The translations under genes and the position numbers were made by a program. From positions 1 through 32,617 of IMG/VR virus record IMGVR_UViG_3300042691_013694: a stretch of 32,617 nucleotides of DNA, one strand, 5' to 3'. The stretch is from a virus. Every line of letters begins with the position of its first letter. Position 1 is the stretch's first letter. Shown here piece after piece: positions 1 through 8,415 of the stretch. The notes beneath the pieces are model-generated. The model was given only the letters and a program-made list of their open reading frames with translations, did no database searches and had not been told where the DNA came from.

Positions 1-2
1 TA

Positions 3-368
3 GAAAGCAAAGTATTTGAAAAATTATTTACTACTGATAAAGTAGAATTAGAATCACAAAAAGTAGAATTAGAATCAAAGAAATACGAGTTTGTTTTACT
101 TGATACTGCTTTAAAAGTTGCTAATACATTAGAAAAAATGGCAGAAATGATTAAGCAAGATGGAGATAAACAAAATGAATACAGAGAAAAAGTATCACGT
201 CAAGGCGAGACTATAATGAATCAATGGCAAAATGGTCAAGATATAATTCAACAAATTTCAATTGGCGCTAAACAATTAGGTATACCTTTAAATTCTATTA
301 AAGAAGTTAAAAGAATTACTGATATACAAGATCTTATTTTAACTTACCGCAAACGTTACAGTTTTTAA
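3..368 (+). CDS. Phage structural-region protein, 5' partial
   Basis: The frame is open from base 3 and has no stop before the left edge, so the gene begins outside the window. The first ATG at 138 is internal to a longer coiled-coil-like stretch and is probably not the true start. The visible 121 residues are charged and helical, with a short tandem KVELES element near residues 14-26. No catalytic motif is visible. It lies just before the scaffold-like and capsid genes. In a circular genome it would follow the prohead protease at 31883 and the Cys-rich gene at 32454, so a minor head or assembly role is likely by position only. Function not recognised. Confidence 0.7.
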   Translation, partial: ESKVFEKLFTTDKVELESQKVELESKKYEFVLLDTALKVANTLEKMAEMIKQDGDKQNEYREKVSRQGETIMNQWQNGQDIIQQISIGAKQLGIPLNSIKEVKRITDIQDLILTYRKRYSF

Positions 369-391
369 AAGAGTTTAAATTAAATAAATAT

Positions 392-991
392 ATGGAATAC
401 AAAAGCACAAAAAATCGAGTTAAAGCAGTTTTAGGCTTTCAGGTTAATTTGGCGCAGATGAAGTTAGAAGATGGAGTTACCATTATCGAAGCTGAAGAGT
501 TTGCACCAGAGTTTTCTGTTGGTATAGTTACTGCCGATGGTGTTGTACCTATGCCAATAGGTGAGTACACATTAGAAGATGGAATGGTTTTGGTAGTTGC
601 AGTTGAAGGTATTATAGCTGAAGTTAAAGAGGCTACAACCGAAGAAGAAACAGCACCAGAAGTAGAAGTTGAAGTGGAGGCTAAAGCATCACCACAGGCA
701 CCTGCACCACAAGCAAAACGAGTGGTTGAATCAGTTAGCAAGGAAACTTTCTTTGCAGAAATTGAAAAATTAAAAACGGAATTATCTTTACAGATTAATG
801 AAGTTAAAGCTGAAAATGAGTCTTTGAAATTAGAAAAAGAAGCATTAGAAGTTAAATTAAATTCTCAAGAGGAAGGTGCTGAACCAATTGTTCAGAATCC
901 AGAAGCAGAGGAAAAAGTGCAAGGATTTTCTTTTGGTCAAAACAGACCAGAAACAATCCAAGATAAAGTTTATGATAAAATGTTCAACTAA
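392..991 (+). CDS. Putative capsid scaffold / head assembly protein
   Basis: A 199-residue acidic protein directly upstream of the major capsid gene. The N-terminal half (about residues 25-75) is a compact beta-rich segment with the phrase IGEYTLEDGMVLVV, which I recognise as a recurring element in Bacteroidetes phages. A low-complexity Glu/Val/Ala/Pro linker follows at about residues 86-110, then a coiled coil at about 118-160. Position, acidity and the coiled coil fit a scaffolding or decoration-type protein, but no family with known biochemistry was identified. The start follows an A/T-rich tract (aaattaaataaatat) typical of Bacteroidetes translation initiation. Confidence 0.72.
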   Translation: MEYKSTKNRVKAVLGFQVNLAQMKLEDGVTIIEAEEFAPEFSVGIVTADGVVPMPIGEYTLEDGMVLVVAVEGIIAEVKEATTEEETAPEVEVEVEAKASPQAPAPQAKRVVESVSKETFFAEIEKLKTELSLQINEVKAENESLKLEKEALEVKLNSQEEGAEPIVQNPEAEEKVQGFSFGQNRPETIQDKVYDKMFN

Positions 992-1007
992 TTAAATTAA
1001 ATAAAAA

Positions 1008-1961
1008 ATGCCGACTACAACAAGTATTACCACAACCTATGCTGGGGAGTATGCAAATAAAATTATTGCTGCTTCTTTGCTTTCTTCACCTACCATTGAT
1101 CGTGGTGGTATTGAAGTAAAACCAAATGTACGTTTTAAGCAAGTTATTAAAAGAGTTGGCACAGATGCCATCTTGAAAAATGCTACTTGTGATTTTGATG
1201 CTACATCAACAGTTACTTTGACTGAAAAGATTTTACAACCAGAAGAATTCCAAGTTAACTTACAATTGTGTAAAAAAGATTTTGCATCTGATTGGTTATC
1301 TGTAGAGCAAGGATTCTCTGCTTTCAAAACTTTGCCTAAGTCTTTTGCTGACTTTTTAGTTGCTCATGTTGCTGCTAAAGTTGCTGCTAAGAACGAAACT
1401 AATATCTGGGAAGGTGTTACTGCTAACGCAGGTGAGTTTGATGGTATTTCTACATTATTGGCTGCAGATGCTTCATTGCCTTCAGGTCAAGAAATTGCTG
1501 GTGCTGCCGTTTCTTCTTCAACTATCATTGCTGAATTAGGAAAAATTGCAGATGCTATTCCTTCTTCTTTATACACTAAAGATGATCTTTACATCTATGT
1601 TTCTCAAGCAATGGCTCGTGCTTATATCCGTTCTTTGGGTGGGTTTGGTGCATCTGGCTTAGGTGCTAATGGTACTAACGCAATGGGAACACAATGGTAC
1701 AACAATGGTTCTCTTACTTTTGATGGTATCAAGATATTTGTTGCAGATGGTCTTGCTTCTACAAAAGCAATCGCTGCTCAAAAATCTAACTTGTATTTTG
1801 GAACAGGATTAATTTCTGATTTGACTGAAGTTAAGGTTATTGATATGGCTGACATTGATGGATCACAAAATGTTCGCATTATTATGAGAATGACTGCAGG
1901 TGTACAATACGGATTTGCTTCTGATATTGTTACTTACGGTATTACAAATGCTGCTAACTAA
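1008..1961 (+). CDS. Major capsid protein
   Basis: A 317-residue protein that would form the icosahedral shell. Supporting points are its place after a scaffold-like gene, a terminator right behind it, and a composition rich in Ala, Gly, Ser and Thr. Its coding sequence also favours codons such as gct and ggt more than its neighbours, as expected for a very highly expressed gene. The middle (about residues 120-215) resembles Bacteroidetes phage capsid proteins, with SLYTKDDLYIYVSQAMARAY followed by a Gly-rich loop. The C-terminal segment (VRIIMRMTAGVQYGFASDIV) fits the A-domain end of HK97-fold capsids. The HK97 fold is inferred, not shown. The start follows aattaaataaaaa. Confidence 0.85.
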   Translation: MPTTTSITTTYAGEYANKIIAASLLSSPTIDRGGIEVKPNVRFKQVIKRVGTDAILKNATCDFDATSTVTLTEKILQPEEFQVNLQLCKKDFASDWLSVEQGFSAFKTLPKSFADFLVAHVAAKVAAKNETNIWEGVTANAGEFDGISTLLAADASLPSGQEIAGAAVSSSTIIAELGKIADAIPSSLYTKDDLYIYVSQAMARAYIRSLGGFGASGLGANGTNAMGTQWYNNGSLTFDGIKIFVADGLASTKAIAAQKSNLYFGTGLISDLTEVKVIDMADIDGSQNVRIIMRMTAGVQYGFASDIVTYGITNAAN

Positions 1962-1968
1962 AATAAAT

Positions 1969-1999
1969 AGCACCTCATTAATTTGGGGTGCTTATTTTT
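1969..1999 (+). terminator. Rho-independent terminator after capsid gene
   Basis: Stem AGCACCTCA (1969-1977) pairs with TGGGGTGCT (1984-1992), nine pairs including one G-T, with a 6-base loop. It is followed by a T-rich run (tattttt). It begins 8 bases after the capsid stop codon and would end or attenuate the capsid transcript, or stabilise its 3' end. Confidence 0.85.
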
Positions 2000-2019
2000 A
2001 ACTTTTAAATTCAATCAAT

Positions 2020-2550
2020 ATGCCTGGATGCGATATATCATTAGGGAGATTAGAGCCTTGTAAAACAAGTGTTGGTGGATTAAGAGCAGTTTATTTTATG
2101 ATTGAAGGAGATGCTACTGGAGTTACTTATGATGTAACAAATACAGATGCAATTACTGCTATTGCAGGAACTCCAATCGGATTTAAATACGATTTGAAAG
2201 GTACAAGTTCTTTTGAGCAAACAATCAATTCAAGTCGTGAAAATGGAACTACTTTTTTTACGCAAACTTTAAATTTAAACTTAAAGCAATTAACGATTAA
2301 AGACCATAGGCAAATTAAATTACTTGCTTTTGGTAGACCTCAAGCAATCGTTGAAGACAACAATGGAAACCTTTTCTATTGTGGATTAAAAAATGGTCTT
2401 GATGTTACAGGTGGTACAATAGTTACAGGTGCAGCGATGGGCGATATGTCTGGCTACACTTTGACAATCGTAGGTGAAGAACCAGTACCTGCAAATTTTA
2501 TTACAACTACTTTGACTGCTGCTGGTGTAACGGTTACATCTGGAGTTTAA
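2020..2550 (+). CDS. Probable major tail tube protein
   Basis: A 176-residue protein with a beta-rich pattern and no membrane segment. The N-terminus (CDISLGRLEPCKTSVGGLRA) and the C-terminal GDMSGYTLTIVGEEP motif mark a family that I recognise next to the capsid gene in many Bacteroidetes phages and that is thought to be a virion structural protein. Terminators lie on both sides (1969 and 2578), so it is a single-gene high-output unit like the capsid gene. That expression pattern is what one expects for the tail tube, the second most abundant virion protein. Tail tube is inferred from abundance logic and fold pattern; a head decoration protein is the main alternative. Confidence 0.65.
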   Translation: MPGCDISLGRLEPCKTSVGGLRAVYFMIEGDATGVTYDVTNTDAITAIAGTPIGFKYDLKGTSSFEQTINSSRENGTTFFTQTLNLNLKQLTIKDHRQIKLLAFGRPQAIVEDNNGNLFYCGLKNGLDVTGGTIVTGAAMGDMSGYTLTIVGEEPVPANFITTTLTAAGVTVTSGV

Positions 2551-2577
2551 GAATTTTTGTTTGTTTGGGTTGAAATT

Positions 2578-2600
2578 GGGAGGCTTTTGCCTCCTTTTTT
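2578..2600 (+). terminator. Rho-independent terminator after tail tube gene
   Basis: Perfect 6-bp stem GGAGGC (2579-2584) with GCCTCC (2589-2594), loop TTTT, followed by six T (2595-2600). A textbook intrinsic terminator 28 bases after the stop codon at 2550. Confidence 0.93.
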
Positions 2601-2627
2601 CGTTAAAAAGAAAACAAAATCAATTTT

Positions 2628-2645
2628 TAGCGTTTATACATTATG
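2628..2645 (+). promoter_or_regulatory. Repeated late motif, copy 1 (CGTTTATACATTATG)
   Basis: CGTTTATACATTATG spans 2631-2645 and ends in the start codon of the gene at 2643. Near-identical copies lie at 22309 and 31871, and a shortened copy at 30073. All four are at gene starts, and this one lies just after a terminator. An A-rich tract (aaaagaaaacaaaat) precedes it, as at the other copies. The core resembles the Bacteroidetes -7 box with G replaced by A. If it is a promoter, transcription would start close to the ATG. A translation signal is the alternative. Confidence 0.55.
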
Positions 2646-2993
2646 ATCGTATTAAAATCATCTGCAAGCAATCAGGAAGTATCTTTTATTCCAACAAGAA
2701 TAGATGATGCTAATTATGTATTTATAAAAAATGAAACTACAAACGTAGAAACATCATTTAAAATAAATTGCAAAAAGAAAAGTTTTTTTAGCACATTTAA
2801 GATGGTATTTGATTTAGAAGAGGGACATTTTTATTCTTTTAAAATTAAGTATTATGGAGTTATAGATAATGTTTTAGATTATCATTTAGTAAGCAACATG
2901 AAGGTTTTTTGTACTAATCAATTACCAGATAGTTATTCGGTTAATAATAATGAGTATGTTAATCGTTCAGAAAATATAATATTCTATGAATAA
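2643..2993 (+). CDS. Small virion-region protein, unknown function
   Basis: A 116-residue protein with alternating hydrophobic and polar residues suggesting a beta-sandwich. The segment around residues 83-105 (KVFCTNQ ... DSYSVNNNEYV) is a phrase I recognise from short structural-cluster proteins of Bacteroidetes phages, where function is not established. Its start codon is the end of repeated motif copy 1, and its last 8 bases overlap the portal gene, so the two are probably co-transcribed and translationally coupled. A minor tail or connector role is inferred only from position. Confidence 0.72.
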   Translation: MIVLKSSASNQEVSFIPTRIDDANYVFIKNETTNVETSFKINCKKKSFFSTFKMVFDLEEGHFYSFKIKYYGVIDNVLDYHLVSNMKVFCTNQLPDSYSVNNNEYVNRSENIIFYE

Positions 2994-4767
2994 GAAAGAT
3001 CATTTAAATTCACATTTTATTCAATTAGAAGCATACTCACAACCAAAAATTGTTGAGTCAAAGCGAGATAATTGGGTCGAATTTGGAGAAGACAATAACT
3101 TTTTTCAATTCTTAATTGACAGATACAATGGATCTACGACAAATAATGCAGTAATTAATAACATTTGCAAATTAATTTATGGTCGTGGTTTAGATGCAAC
3201 TGATGCAAGTAAAAAACCTAATGAATATGCACAAGCAATTATGCTATTTAGAAAGGATGTGCTTAAAAAAGGAATTGCAGATTTAAAACTATTGGGTCAA
3301 TATGCTTATCAGTTAATTTACAACAAGCAAAAGACTGAAATTATTAGAGTTGAACATATTCCAGTGCAACTTTTAAGAGCAGAAAAATGCAATAGCAAAG
3401 GAGAAATTGAAGCCTATTATTATTCTGATAATTGGGAAGATACAAAGAAATTTGTGCCTAAACGTATTCCTGCTTTTGGATTTGGTAATAAGACATTGGA
3501 AATTCTTTATGTTGGTAATTATACAGTAGGTCAAAAATATTATAGCAATGTTGACTATGTTGGCTGTATTCCTTATGCAAAATTAGAAGAAGAAATAGCG
3601 GATTATTTAATTAACGATGTGCAAAACGGATTTAGTCCTACAAGCATTGTTAACTTTAATAATGGTATTCCAGATGAGGAAAAAAGAGAATTAATTTCAA
3701 GACAAGTTACCAAAACACTTACAGGATCAAAAGGTAAAAAAGTAGTTGTATCATTTAACAATGATGAAACAAAGAAAACAACCATTGATTCAGTACCATT
3801 AAATGAAGCACCAAAGCATTACGAATATTTATCAGAGGAATCCAAATCAAAGATATTATTAGGTCATGGTGTTGTAAGTGGTTTGCAATTTGGTATTCCA
3901 AGTGCAAGTGGATTTAGTTCTAATGCTGATGAATTAAAAAACGCTATTACCTTATTTGATAACATGGTTATTAGATATTTTCAAGATACTTTTTTAGATG
4001 GATTAGATAAGATTTTAGCTTACAACAAAATTAGTTTAAATCTATATTTTAAGACTTTGCAACCATTGGAGTTTATTGATTTAAATCCTAATGTAAGTAA
4101 AGAAGAAGCAACAGAAAAAACAGGTGTTGCTTTATCATCTCATATTGATGAATTAAATGTTGAAGAATTTGGCGAAGACATTGATTTAGATGAATGGGAA
4201 TTAATTGATTCAAGAGCAGTTGATGTTAATACAGAGGAGCAGTTGGATGCAGAATTAGAGGCATTAAACAATCCTAAAAAATCATTAATGTCAAAGATTT
4301 ACGAATTTGTAAGCACTGGTGTTGCAAGACCTAATATTGGTTCAGATCAAGATGGTAAATTGTTTCAGTCAAGATATAGATACACAGGAGAAATAACAGA
4401 AAAGAGTAGATTATTTTGCAAGAAAATGATTGCTGCAAATAAGTTATATCGTAAAGAAGATATAATGCGAATGAGTGAGAAACCTGTTAATGAAGGATTC
4501 GGCCCCAAAGGTGCAGATACATACGACATATTTTTATACAAAGGCGGAGGAGCCTGCCATCATTATTGGATGAGAGAAACTTATAAAAGATTTATTGATC
4601 CAAGAAGAAAAGGAGCAAAGGAAGTTACACCAGCAGAAGCGAGAAAGCAAGGTGAAATATTAGCAACTCCATTTAATAAATCAGATGGCAAGAATTATAA
4701 AAAAGATAGTAAATTGGTTTACACTAAACCTATTAATATGCCAAATAAAGGATTTTTACCAAAATAA
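2986..4767 (+). CDS. Portal protein with C-terminal extra domain
   Basis: 593 residues. Residues 1 to about 390 have the features of a phage portal (the DNA-entry ring in the capsid vertex). These include an early YNGSTTNNAVINNICKLIYG segment, the mid-protein VEHIPVQLLRAEK region, and a long helical part with GVVSGLQFGIPSASGFSSNADEL, typical of Bacteroidetes phage portals. An acidic linker lies at about 390-430. From about residue 440 on there is a distinct domain, with RYRY, SRLFCKKMIAANKLYRKEDI and GADTYDIFLYKGGGACHHYW. I know this element mainly from the end of XkdF-type head proteins; here it is fused to the portal. Conserved Cys and His residues suggest a metal site or a tight fold; function unknown. 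Confidence 0.86.
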   Translation: MNKKDHLNSHFIQLEAYSQPKIVESKRDNWVEFGEDNNFFQFLIDRYNGSTTNNAVINNICKLIYGRGLDATDASKKPNEYAQAIMLFRKDVLKKGIADLKLLGQYAYQLIYNKQKTEIIRVEHIPVQLLRAEKCNSKGEIEAYYYSDNWEDTKKFVPKRIPAFGFGNKTLEILYVGNYTVGQKYYSNVDYVGCIPYAKLEEEIADYLINDVQNGFSPTSIVNFNNGIPDEEKRELISRQVTKTLTGSKGKKVVVSFNNDETKKTTIDSVPLNEAPKHYEYLSEESKSKILLGHGVVSGLQFGIPSASGFSSNADELKNAITLFDNMVIRYFQDTFLDGLDKILAYNKISLNLYFKTLQPLEFIDLNPNVSKEEATEKTGVALSSHIDELNVEEFGEDIDLDEWELIDSRAVDVNTEEQLDAELEALNNPKKSLMSKIYEFVSTGVARPNIGSDQDGKLFQSRYRYTGEITEKSRLFCKKMIAANKLYRKEDIMRMSEKPVNEGFGPKGADTYDIFLYKGGGACHHYWMRETYKRFIDPRRKGAKEVTPAEARKQGEILATPFNKSDGKNYKKDSKLVYTKPINMPNKGFLPK

Positions 4768-4770
4768 GAT

Positions 4771-5271
4771 ATGGCAACTGCGTTATTTATAAGTCGTGAT
4801 GAATTAATAAAATATACTGCGTTAAATGGCAACATTGATACAGACAACTTTTTGCAGTGGGTTAAATTAGCACAAGACATTCACATCCAAAGTTATTTAG
4901 GTACTGATTTATTTAATAAAATTAACAATGATATAGTGGCAAACACTTTAGCAGGTAACTATTTAATGCTTGTTAATGTGTACATAAAACCTATGTTAAT
5001 TCATTGGTCAATGGTTGAATTTTTACCTTTTGCAGCTTACACAATTGCAAACAAAGGAGTCTATAAACATGGTAGTGAAAATAGTTCAAATGTTGAAAAA
5101 TCGGAAATAGATTTTTTAGTAGAAAAAGAAAGATCTATTGCACAATCTTACACAAGAAGGTTTATAGATTACATGAGTTTTAACAACAATCTTTATCCAG
5201 AATATAACACAAATAGCAATGCCGATGTATTCCCAAGCAAAGAAAGTGATTTTGTTGGCTGGGTCTTATAA
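4771..5271 (+). CDS. Head-tail adaptor-like protein (DUF6712-like)
   Basis: A 166-residue mostly helical protein. It begins ISRDELIKYTALNGNIDTDNF and continues with an early helix containing HIQSYLGTDLFNKI, then YIKPMLIHWSMVEFLPFAAY. This pattern matches the DUF6712 family, which sits right after portal genes in Bacteroidetes phages and resembles gp6/gp15-type head-tail connectors. The gene starts three bases after the portal stop. A role in closing the head and docking the tail is inferred from family and position. Confidence 0.72.
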   Translation: MATALFISRDELIKYTALNGNIDTDNFLQWVKLAQDIHIQSYLGTDLFNKINNDIVANTLAGNYLMLVNVYIKPMLIHWSMVEFLPFAAYTIANKGVYKHGSENSSNVEKSEIDFLVEKERSIAQSYTRRFIDYMSFNNNLYPEYNTNSNADVFPSKESDFVGWVL

Positions 5272-5324
5272 GCCAAAAGCCGAAAATGTTAAGAAATTAA
5301 AAGTGTATTTAAAAAAAATAGAAA

Positions 5325-5663
5325 ATGAGTCTTAATTTCAGCCATATAAAAGCAGATACATTTGATCAAGTCAACTTTGAGTTAAAGGTCAATAATGTTG
5401 CTAAAGATTTAACAGGTGCAATTATAAGGATGCAATTAAGAACTAATGCAGATAATACAACTCCTGCTTTATCATTAACATCTGTTGGAAGTGCAGGCAT
5501 CACAATTACATCACCTTTAAGTGGCTTATTTAGAATTAATGCTCAAATAATTGATATTCCTGTTTATGATTATGAGTACGATATAGAAATTAGATTTGCT
5601 GATAATACGGTTAAGACATACATTTCAGGAATATTTTCAATAACCCAAGAAATTACACGATAA
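5325..5663 (+). CDS. Small beta-sandwich tail/baseplate protein
   Basis: 112 residues with regularly alternating beta strands and no signal peptide. The pattern (an N-terminal strand with FDQVNFEL, a TGAIIRMQLRT strand, then DYEYDIEIRFADNTVKTYISGIFSITQEI) resembles the N-terminal domain of phage baseplate upper proteins (BppU/DUF2479-like). These often stand next to the receptor-binding fibre. The stop overlaps the fibre start (TAATG), so translation of the two is probably coupled. It may anchor the fibre to the tail; this is inferred. Confidence 0.62.
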   Translation: MSLNFSHIKADTFDQVNFELKVNNVAKDLTGAIIRMQLRTNADNTTPALSLTSVGSAGITITSPLSGLFRINAQIIDIPVYDYEYDIEIRFADNTVKTYISGIFSITQEITR

Positions 5664-8008
5664 TGGCGAATGATATTATAGGTATAGTAGTTACGGATAA
5701 TTCGGATAATGTTCAGATTAATGCAACTCCTAATTTAGTTTCTATTAATGTTACAAATACAAGTGGTAATATTATTGGATACAATTATTATTTAGCAAGT
5801 ACATTTGGTGCTTTACCTGCCATTGGTGAAAATACTGTCTTATATGTTGTTAATACCACAAGTCTAATGTATCGTTGGAATGGTAGTGCTTATGTTCAGA
5901 TTAATAGCATAAGCTCAATAAATTGGGGTAATATAAATGGAACATTAAGCAATCAAACTGATCTACAAAATGCTTTAAATGCCAAAGCACCATTAGCATC
6001 ACCAACTTTTACAGGAACGGTAAGTGGAATTACCAAAGCAATGGTTGGATTAGGAAACGTAGATAATACTACGGATTTACTGAAACCTATTAGTACTGCG
6101 ACACAAACTGCACTAAATTTAAAGTATGATGCTACTAACCCAGCTGGTTACACTACTAATGTAGGAACGGTTACAAGTGTAGGAGCATTAACATTAAGCA
6201 CAAGTGGAACTGATGTTTCCAGTACGGTAGCAAATGGAACGACAACTCCTGCAATTACCTTAAATATACCTACTGCATCAGCGACAAATAGAGGGGCATT
6301 AAGTTCAAATGATTGGACTACGTTTAATAACAAGGCAAATGCATTAAGTGGTACAACAAATTATGTTCCTAAGTTTACATCTGGAAGTTCTATAGGAAAT
6401 AGTTTAATTTTTGATAATGGTACTAATGTTGGGATAGGAGTTACAAACCCAGCTAACTTACTTTCTGTTAATGGTACTGTAGGTGCAACCGCATTTACTG
6501 ATGGTTATATTACTATGAGTGCTGCTCAAATTAATAGAGCAGATGCTCCTGTAGAATTACAATATAATGCAACAGCTGGCGTAAGACTATTTGGAAATAC
6601 TAGTAATCTTATAACATTTTTTCCAAATGGAAACGTTGTTATTGGTCAGAGTCCTGATGCAGGATACAAATTAGATGTGACAGGTACTGCAAGGGTGAGT
6701 GGTATTTTAACATTTGGAAGTACTATCTCTAACGGCACATTTGCCTACACATTACCAAGTGCTTCAGGAACACTTGCTTTGACATCTGCTTTAAGTAACT
6801 ACCTTCCATTAACGGGAGGTACATTAACGGGTGCATTAACTGGTACAAATGCTACGTTTAGTGGGGCGGTTACCAATCAAGTAACAAATATATCATCAGA
6901 TGGTGCTGGAGTAGTTTTGCAAGGTTATATAGATAATTTTTTAAGAATAGCAGTTAGAGGAAGTGGCTATAATAATGGAGGAAGGGGAGGATTACTTGCA
7001 TCTACGGGGGATTTTAGTTCTACATTAGTCGTCTCAGGAGCCGCCACATTTTCAAGTAGTGTAACTGCATCATCATTAATAAAATCAGGTGGAACATCAG
7101 TCCAATATTTAATGGCTGATGGTAGTGTATCAACTTTAACTAATCCAATCACGGGTACTGGTACAACTAACTACGTTCCCAAGTTTACAAGTGGTAGTGC
7201 GATTGGTAATAGTTTAATTTATGATAATGGAACTAATGTATTAATAGGCACAACTACAGATTCGGGGTATAAGTTAGATGTAAATGGTACAGGTAGGTTT
7301 AGTGGGAATTTAAGCGGCACAAATGCTACGTTTAGTGGTAATGTTGGTATAGGTTCTCCACCAACGCAAGCGGCTCAATTTGATTTATTTGGAAGTGACC
7401 AAGCAAGTTTGCTAACATATTCAGGTTTTGGGAATAGACAAGGAAGTGATTTTTTAATTAACTCATACAGATTACCTGGCGGAAATCTTTTTCAAAGGGT
7501 TTCAGACATAGTTTCATTGGGTGATGATACTAATAATAGAGAGAGTATTTTTAGATTTATTACAACAAATACAAGCAATTCAACCGCAACAAGATTAACA
7601 ATTTCAGGTAGTGAAATAATTGCTTCAGTTTTATCTACGTTTGTGGGAGGTGCTACTTTAAAAGGTGTATGTAAAATATTTTCAGATACAACAAGTGCAG
7701 GAGTAGTTTTGCAAGGCTATACTGGCGGACTAAGAATCGCAGTAAATGGTTCTTCAGAAACAGGCGGAACAAGAGGTGATTTATTAGCATCGGCGGGGGA
7801 TTTTAGTTCTACATTAAATGTCACAGGAGCCGCCACATTTTCAAGTAGTGTTACTGCTACATCGTATAATTTATCTGCGCTTAACACAGCACCAGCTTCT
7901 GCAACTGCTACAGGAACTCTTGGACAAATAAGAATAGATGATTCATTTATTTATGTTTGCACAGCTACAAATACTTGGAAGCGAGCAGCAATAACAACTT
8001 GGGTATAA
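5663..8008 (+). CDS. Large tail fibre protein
   Basis: 781 residues of Ser/Thr/Asn/Gly-rich repeat sequence typical of trimeric phage fibres. In order there is an N-terminal attachment part and a short-fibre module (LYVVNTTSLMYRWNGSAYVQI, about residues 60-85). The stalk phrases ALNAKAPLASPTFTGTV and KAMVGLGNVDNTTDL come next, at about 107-145. Repeated modules follow: TNYVPKFTSGS.IGNSLI.DNGTNV occurs twice, and GDFSST.L.V.GAATFSSSVTA twice. The C-terminal end GQIRIDDSFIYVCTATNTWKRAAI is a common cap in Bacteroidetes phages. No chaperone-type intramolecular peptidase is visible. Role: host attachment (inferred). The internal duplications suggest growth by module duplication. Confidence 0.86.
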   Translation: MANDIIGIVVTDNSDNVQINATPNLVSINVTNTSGNIIGYNYYLASTFGALPAIGENTVLYVVNTTSLMYRWNGSAYVQINSISSINWGNINGTLSNQTDLQNALNAKAPLASPTFTGTVSGITKAMVGLGNVDNTTDLLKPISTATQTALNLKYDATNPAGYTTNVGTVTSVGALTLSTSGTDVSSTVANGTTTPAITLNIPTASATNRGALSSNDWTTFNNKANALSGTTNYVPKFTSGSSIGNSLIFDNGTNVGIGVTNPANLLSVNGTVGATAFTDGYITMSAAQINRADAPVELQYNATAGVRLFGNTSNLITFFPNGNVVIGQSPDAGYKLDVTGTARVSGILTFGSTISNGTFAYTLPSASGTLALTSALSNYLPLTGGTLTGALTGTNATFSGAVTNQVTNISSDGAGVVLQGYIDNFLRIAVRGSGYNNGGRGGLLASTGDFSSTLVVSGAATFSSSVTASSLIKSGGTSVQYLMADGSVSTLTNPITGTGTTNYVPKFTSGSAIGNSLIYDNGTNVLIGTTTDSGYKLDVNGTGRFSGNLSGTNATFSGNVGIGSPPTQAAQFDLFGSDQASLLTYSGFGNRQGSDFLINSYRLPGGNLFQRVSDIVSLGDDTNNRESIFRFITTNTSNSTATRLTISGSEIIASVLSTFVGGATLKGVCKIFSDTTSAGVVLQGYTGGLRIAVNGSSETGGTRGDLLASAGDFSSTLNVTGAATFSSSVTATSYNLSALNTAPASATATGTLGQIRIDDSFIYVCTATNTWKRAAITTWV
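6350..6429 (+). repeat. Intragenic direct repeat A, copy 1 (with 7160-7239)
   Basis: About 80 bases inside the fibre gene recur 810 bases downstream at 7160-7239, with scattered and mostly synonymous differences. Both copies encode GTTNYVPKFTSGS.IGNSLI.DNGTNV. It marks a duplicated fibre module. Confidence 0.85.
7006..7072 (+). repeat. Intragenic direct repeat B, copy 1 (with 7795-7861)
   Basis: About 67 bases recur at 7795-7861, offset 789. They include a perfect 22-base run (7006-7027 and 7795-7816) and a perfect 28-base run (7035-7062 and 7824-7851). The encoded module is GDFSST.L.V.GAATFSSSVTA. A weaker match upstream (6904 and 7699, VVLQGY) suggests the duplicated unit is longer. Confidence 0.88.
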
Positions 8009-8077
8009 AATTTTTTAAATAAATAGAAACAAATAATATGTTCACATGCGGCTTACACCGCTTAACAAGTAAAACTT

Positions 8078-8380
8078 ATGAAACTAATTAACGAAATATC
8101 AATCTGGTACAATGGTTATCAAAAGAAAGCAACAATTCTAAATGCTTATGTAGTCAACTTGATTCTAAATGAATCAGCAACTTTTTACTACGGATTATCT
8201 GCTCAAAATGAAGATGGTTCAATAGGAGCAACATTAACACAAGGTAATTTATCAATGACAGGAGAAGATTACGAAGATTGGATAATTGATAATGATGCTT
8301 GGGATTATATTGCAAAGTCTTTAAACCTTGTTGTTGTTGGTGATTATGTAGCACCTACAACACAATTTACTGAATTATAG
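8078..8380 (+). CDS. Small hypothetical protein downstream of fibre
   Basis: 100 residues, acidic, with no signal peptide or membrane segment. The sequence alternates beta-like stretches (ISIWYNGYQKKATILNAYVVNLILN) with a C-terminal acidic part (GEDYEDWIIDNDAWDYIAKSLNLVVV). I recognise this type of short gene after fibre genes in Bacteroidetes phages but know no function. A fibre-associated or fibre-assembly role is possible by position. The start follows a small GC hairpin (gcggcttacaccgc, 8049-8062), which could affect initiation. Confidence 0.62.
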   Translation: MKLINEISIWYNGYQKKATILNAYVVNLILNESATFYYGLSAQNEDGSIGATLTQGNLSMTGEDYEDWIIDNDAWDYIAKSLNLVVVGDYVAPTTQFTEL

Positions 8381-8415
8381 TATATTTACATAATTTTTAA
8401 CTAAACAACAAAAAA

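Noticed and set aside
439-741. Reverse-strand open frame of 100 codons opposite the scaffold-like gene (and similar minus-strand frames elsewhere)
   Set aside because: Low-complexity Ser/Thr translation that mirrors the Glu/Val codons of the + strand gene; no start context and no minus-strand gene anywhere else is convincing.
5255-5276. TTGGCT/AGCCAA hairpin at the end of the head-tail adaptor gene as a terminator
   Set aside because: Ten-base loop, partly inside the coding region, and no T-run afterwards.
5663-8008. Diversity-generating retroelement acting on the fibre repeats
   Set aside because: No reverse transcriptase gene in the window, and the copies differ at mixed, mostly synonymous positions rather than at adenines only.
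8038-8091. 17-codon ORF (MFTCGLHRL...) just before the gene at 8078, with a small GC hairpin
   Set aside because: Too short to support from sequence alone and overlaps the next start; noted only as a possible leader peptide.
8381-8388. TATATTTA as a promoter for the lysis genes
   Set aside because: One mismatch to the -7 box and no -33 element at the right distance; such sequences are frequent in AT-rich DNA.
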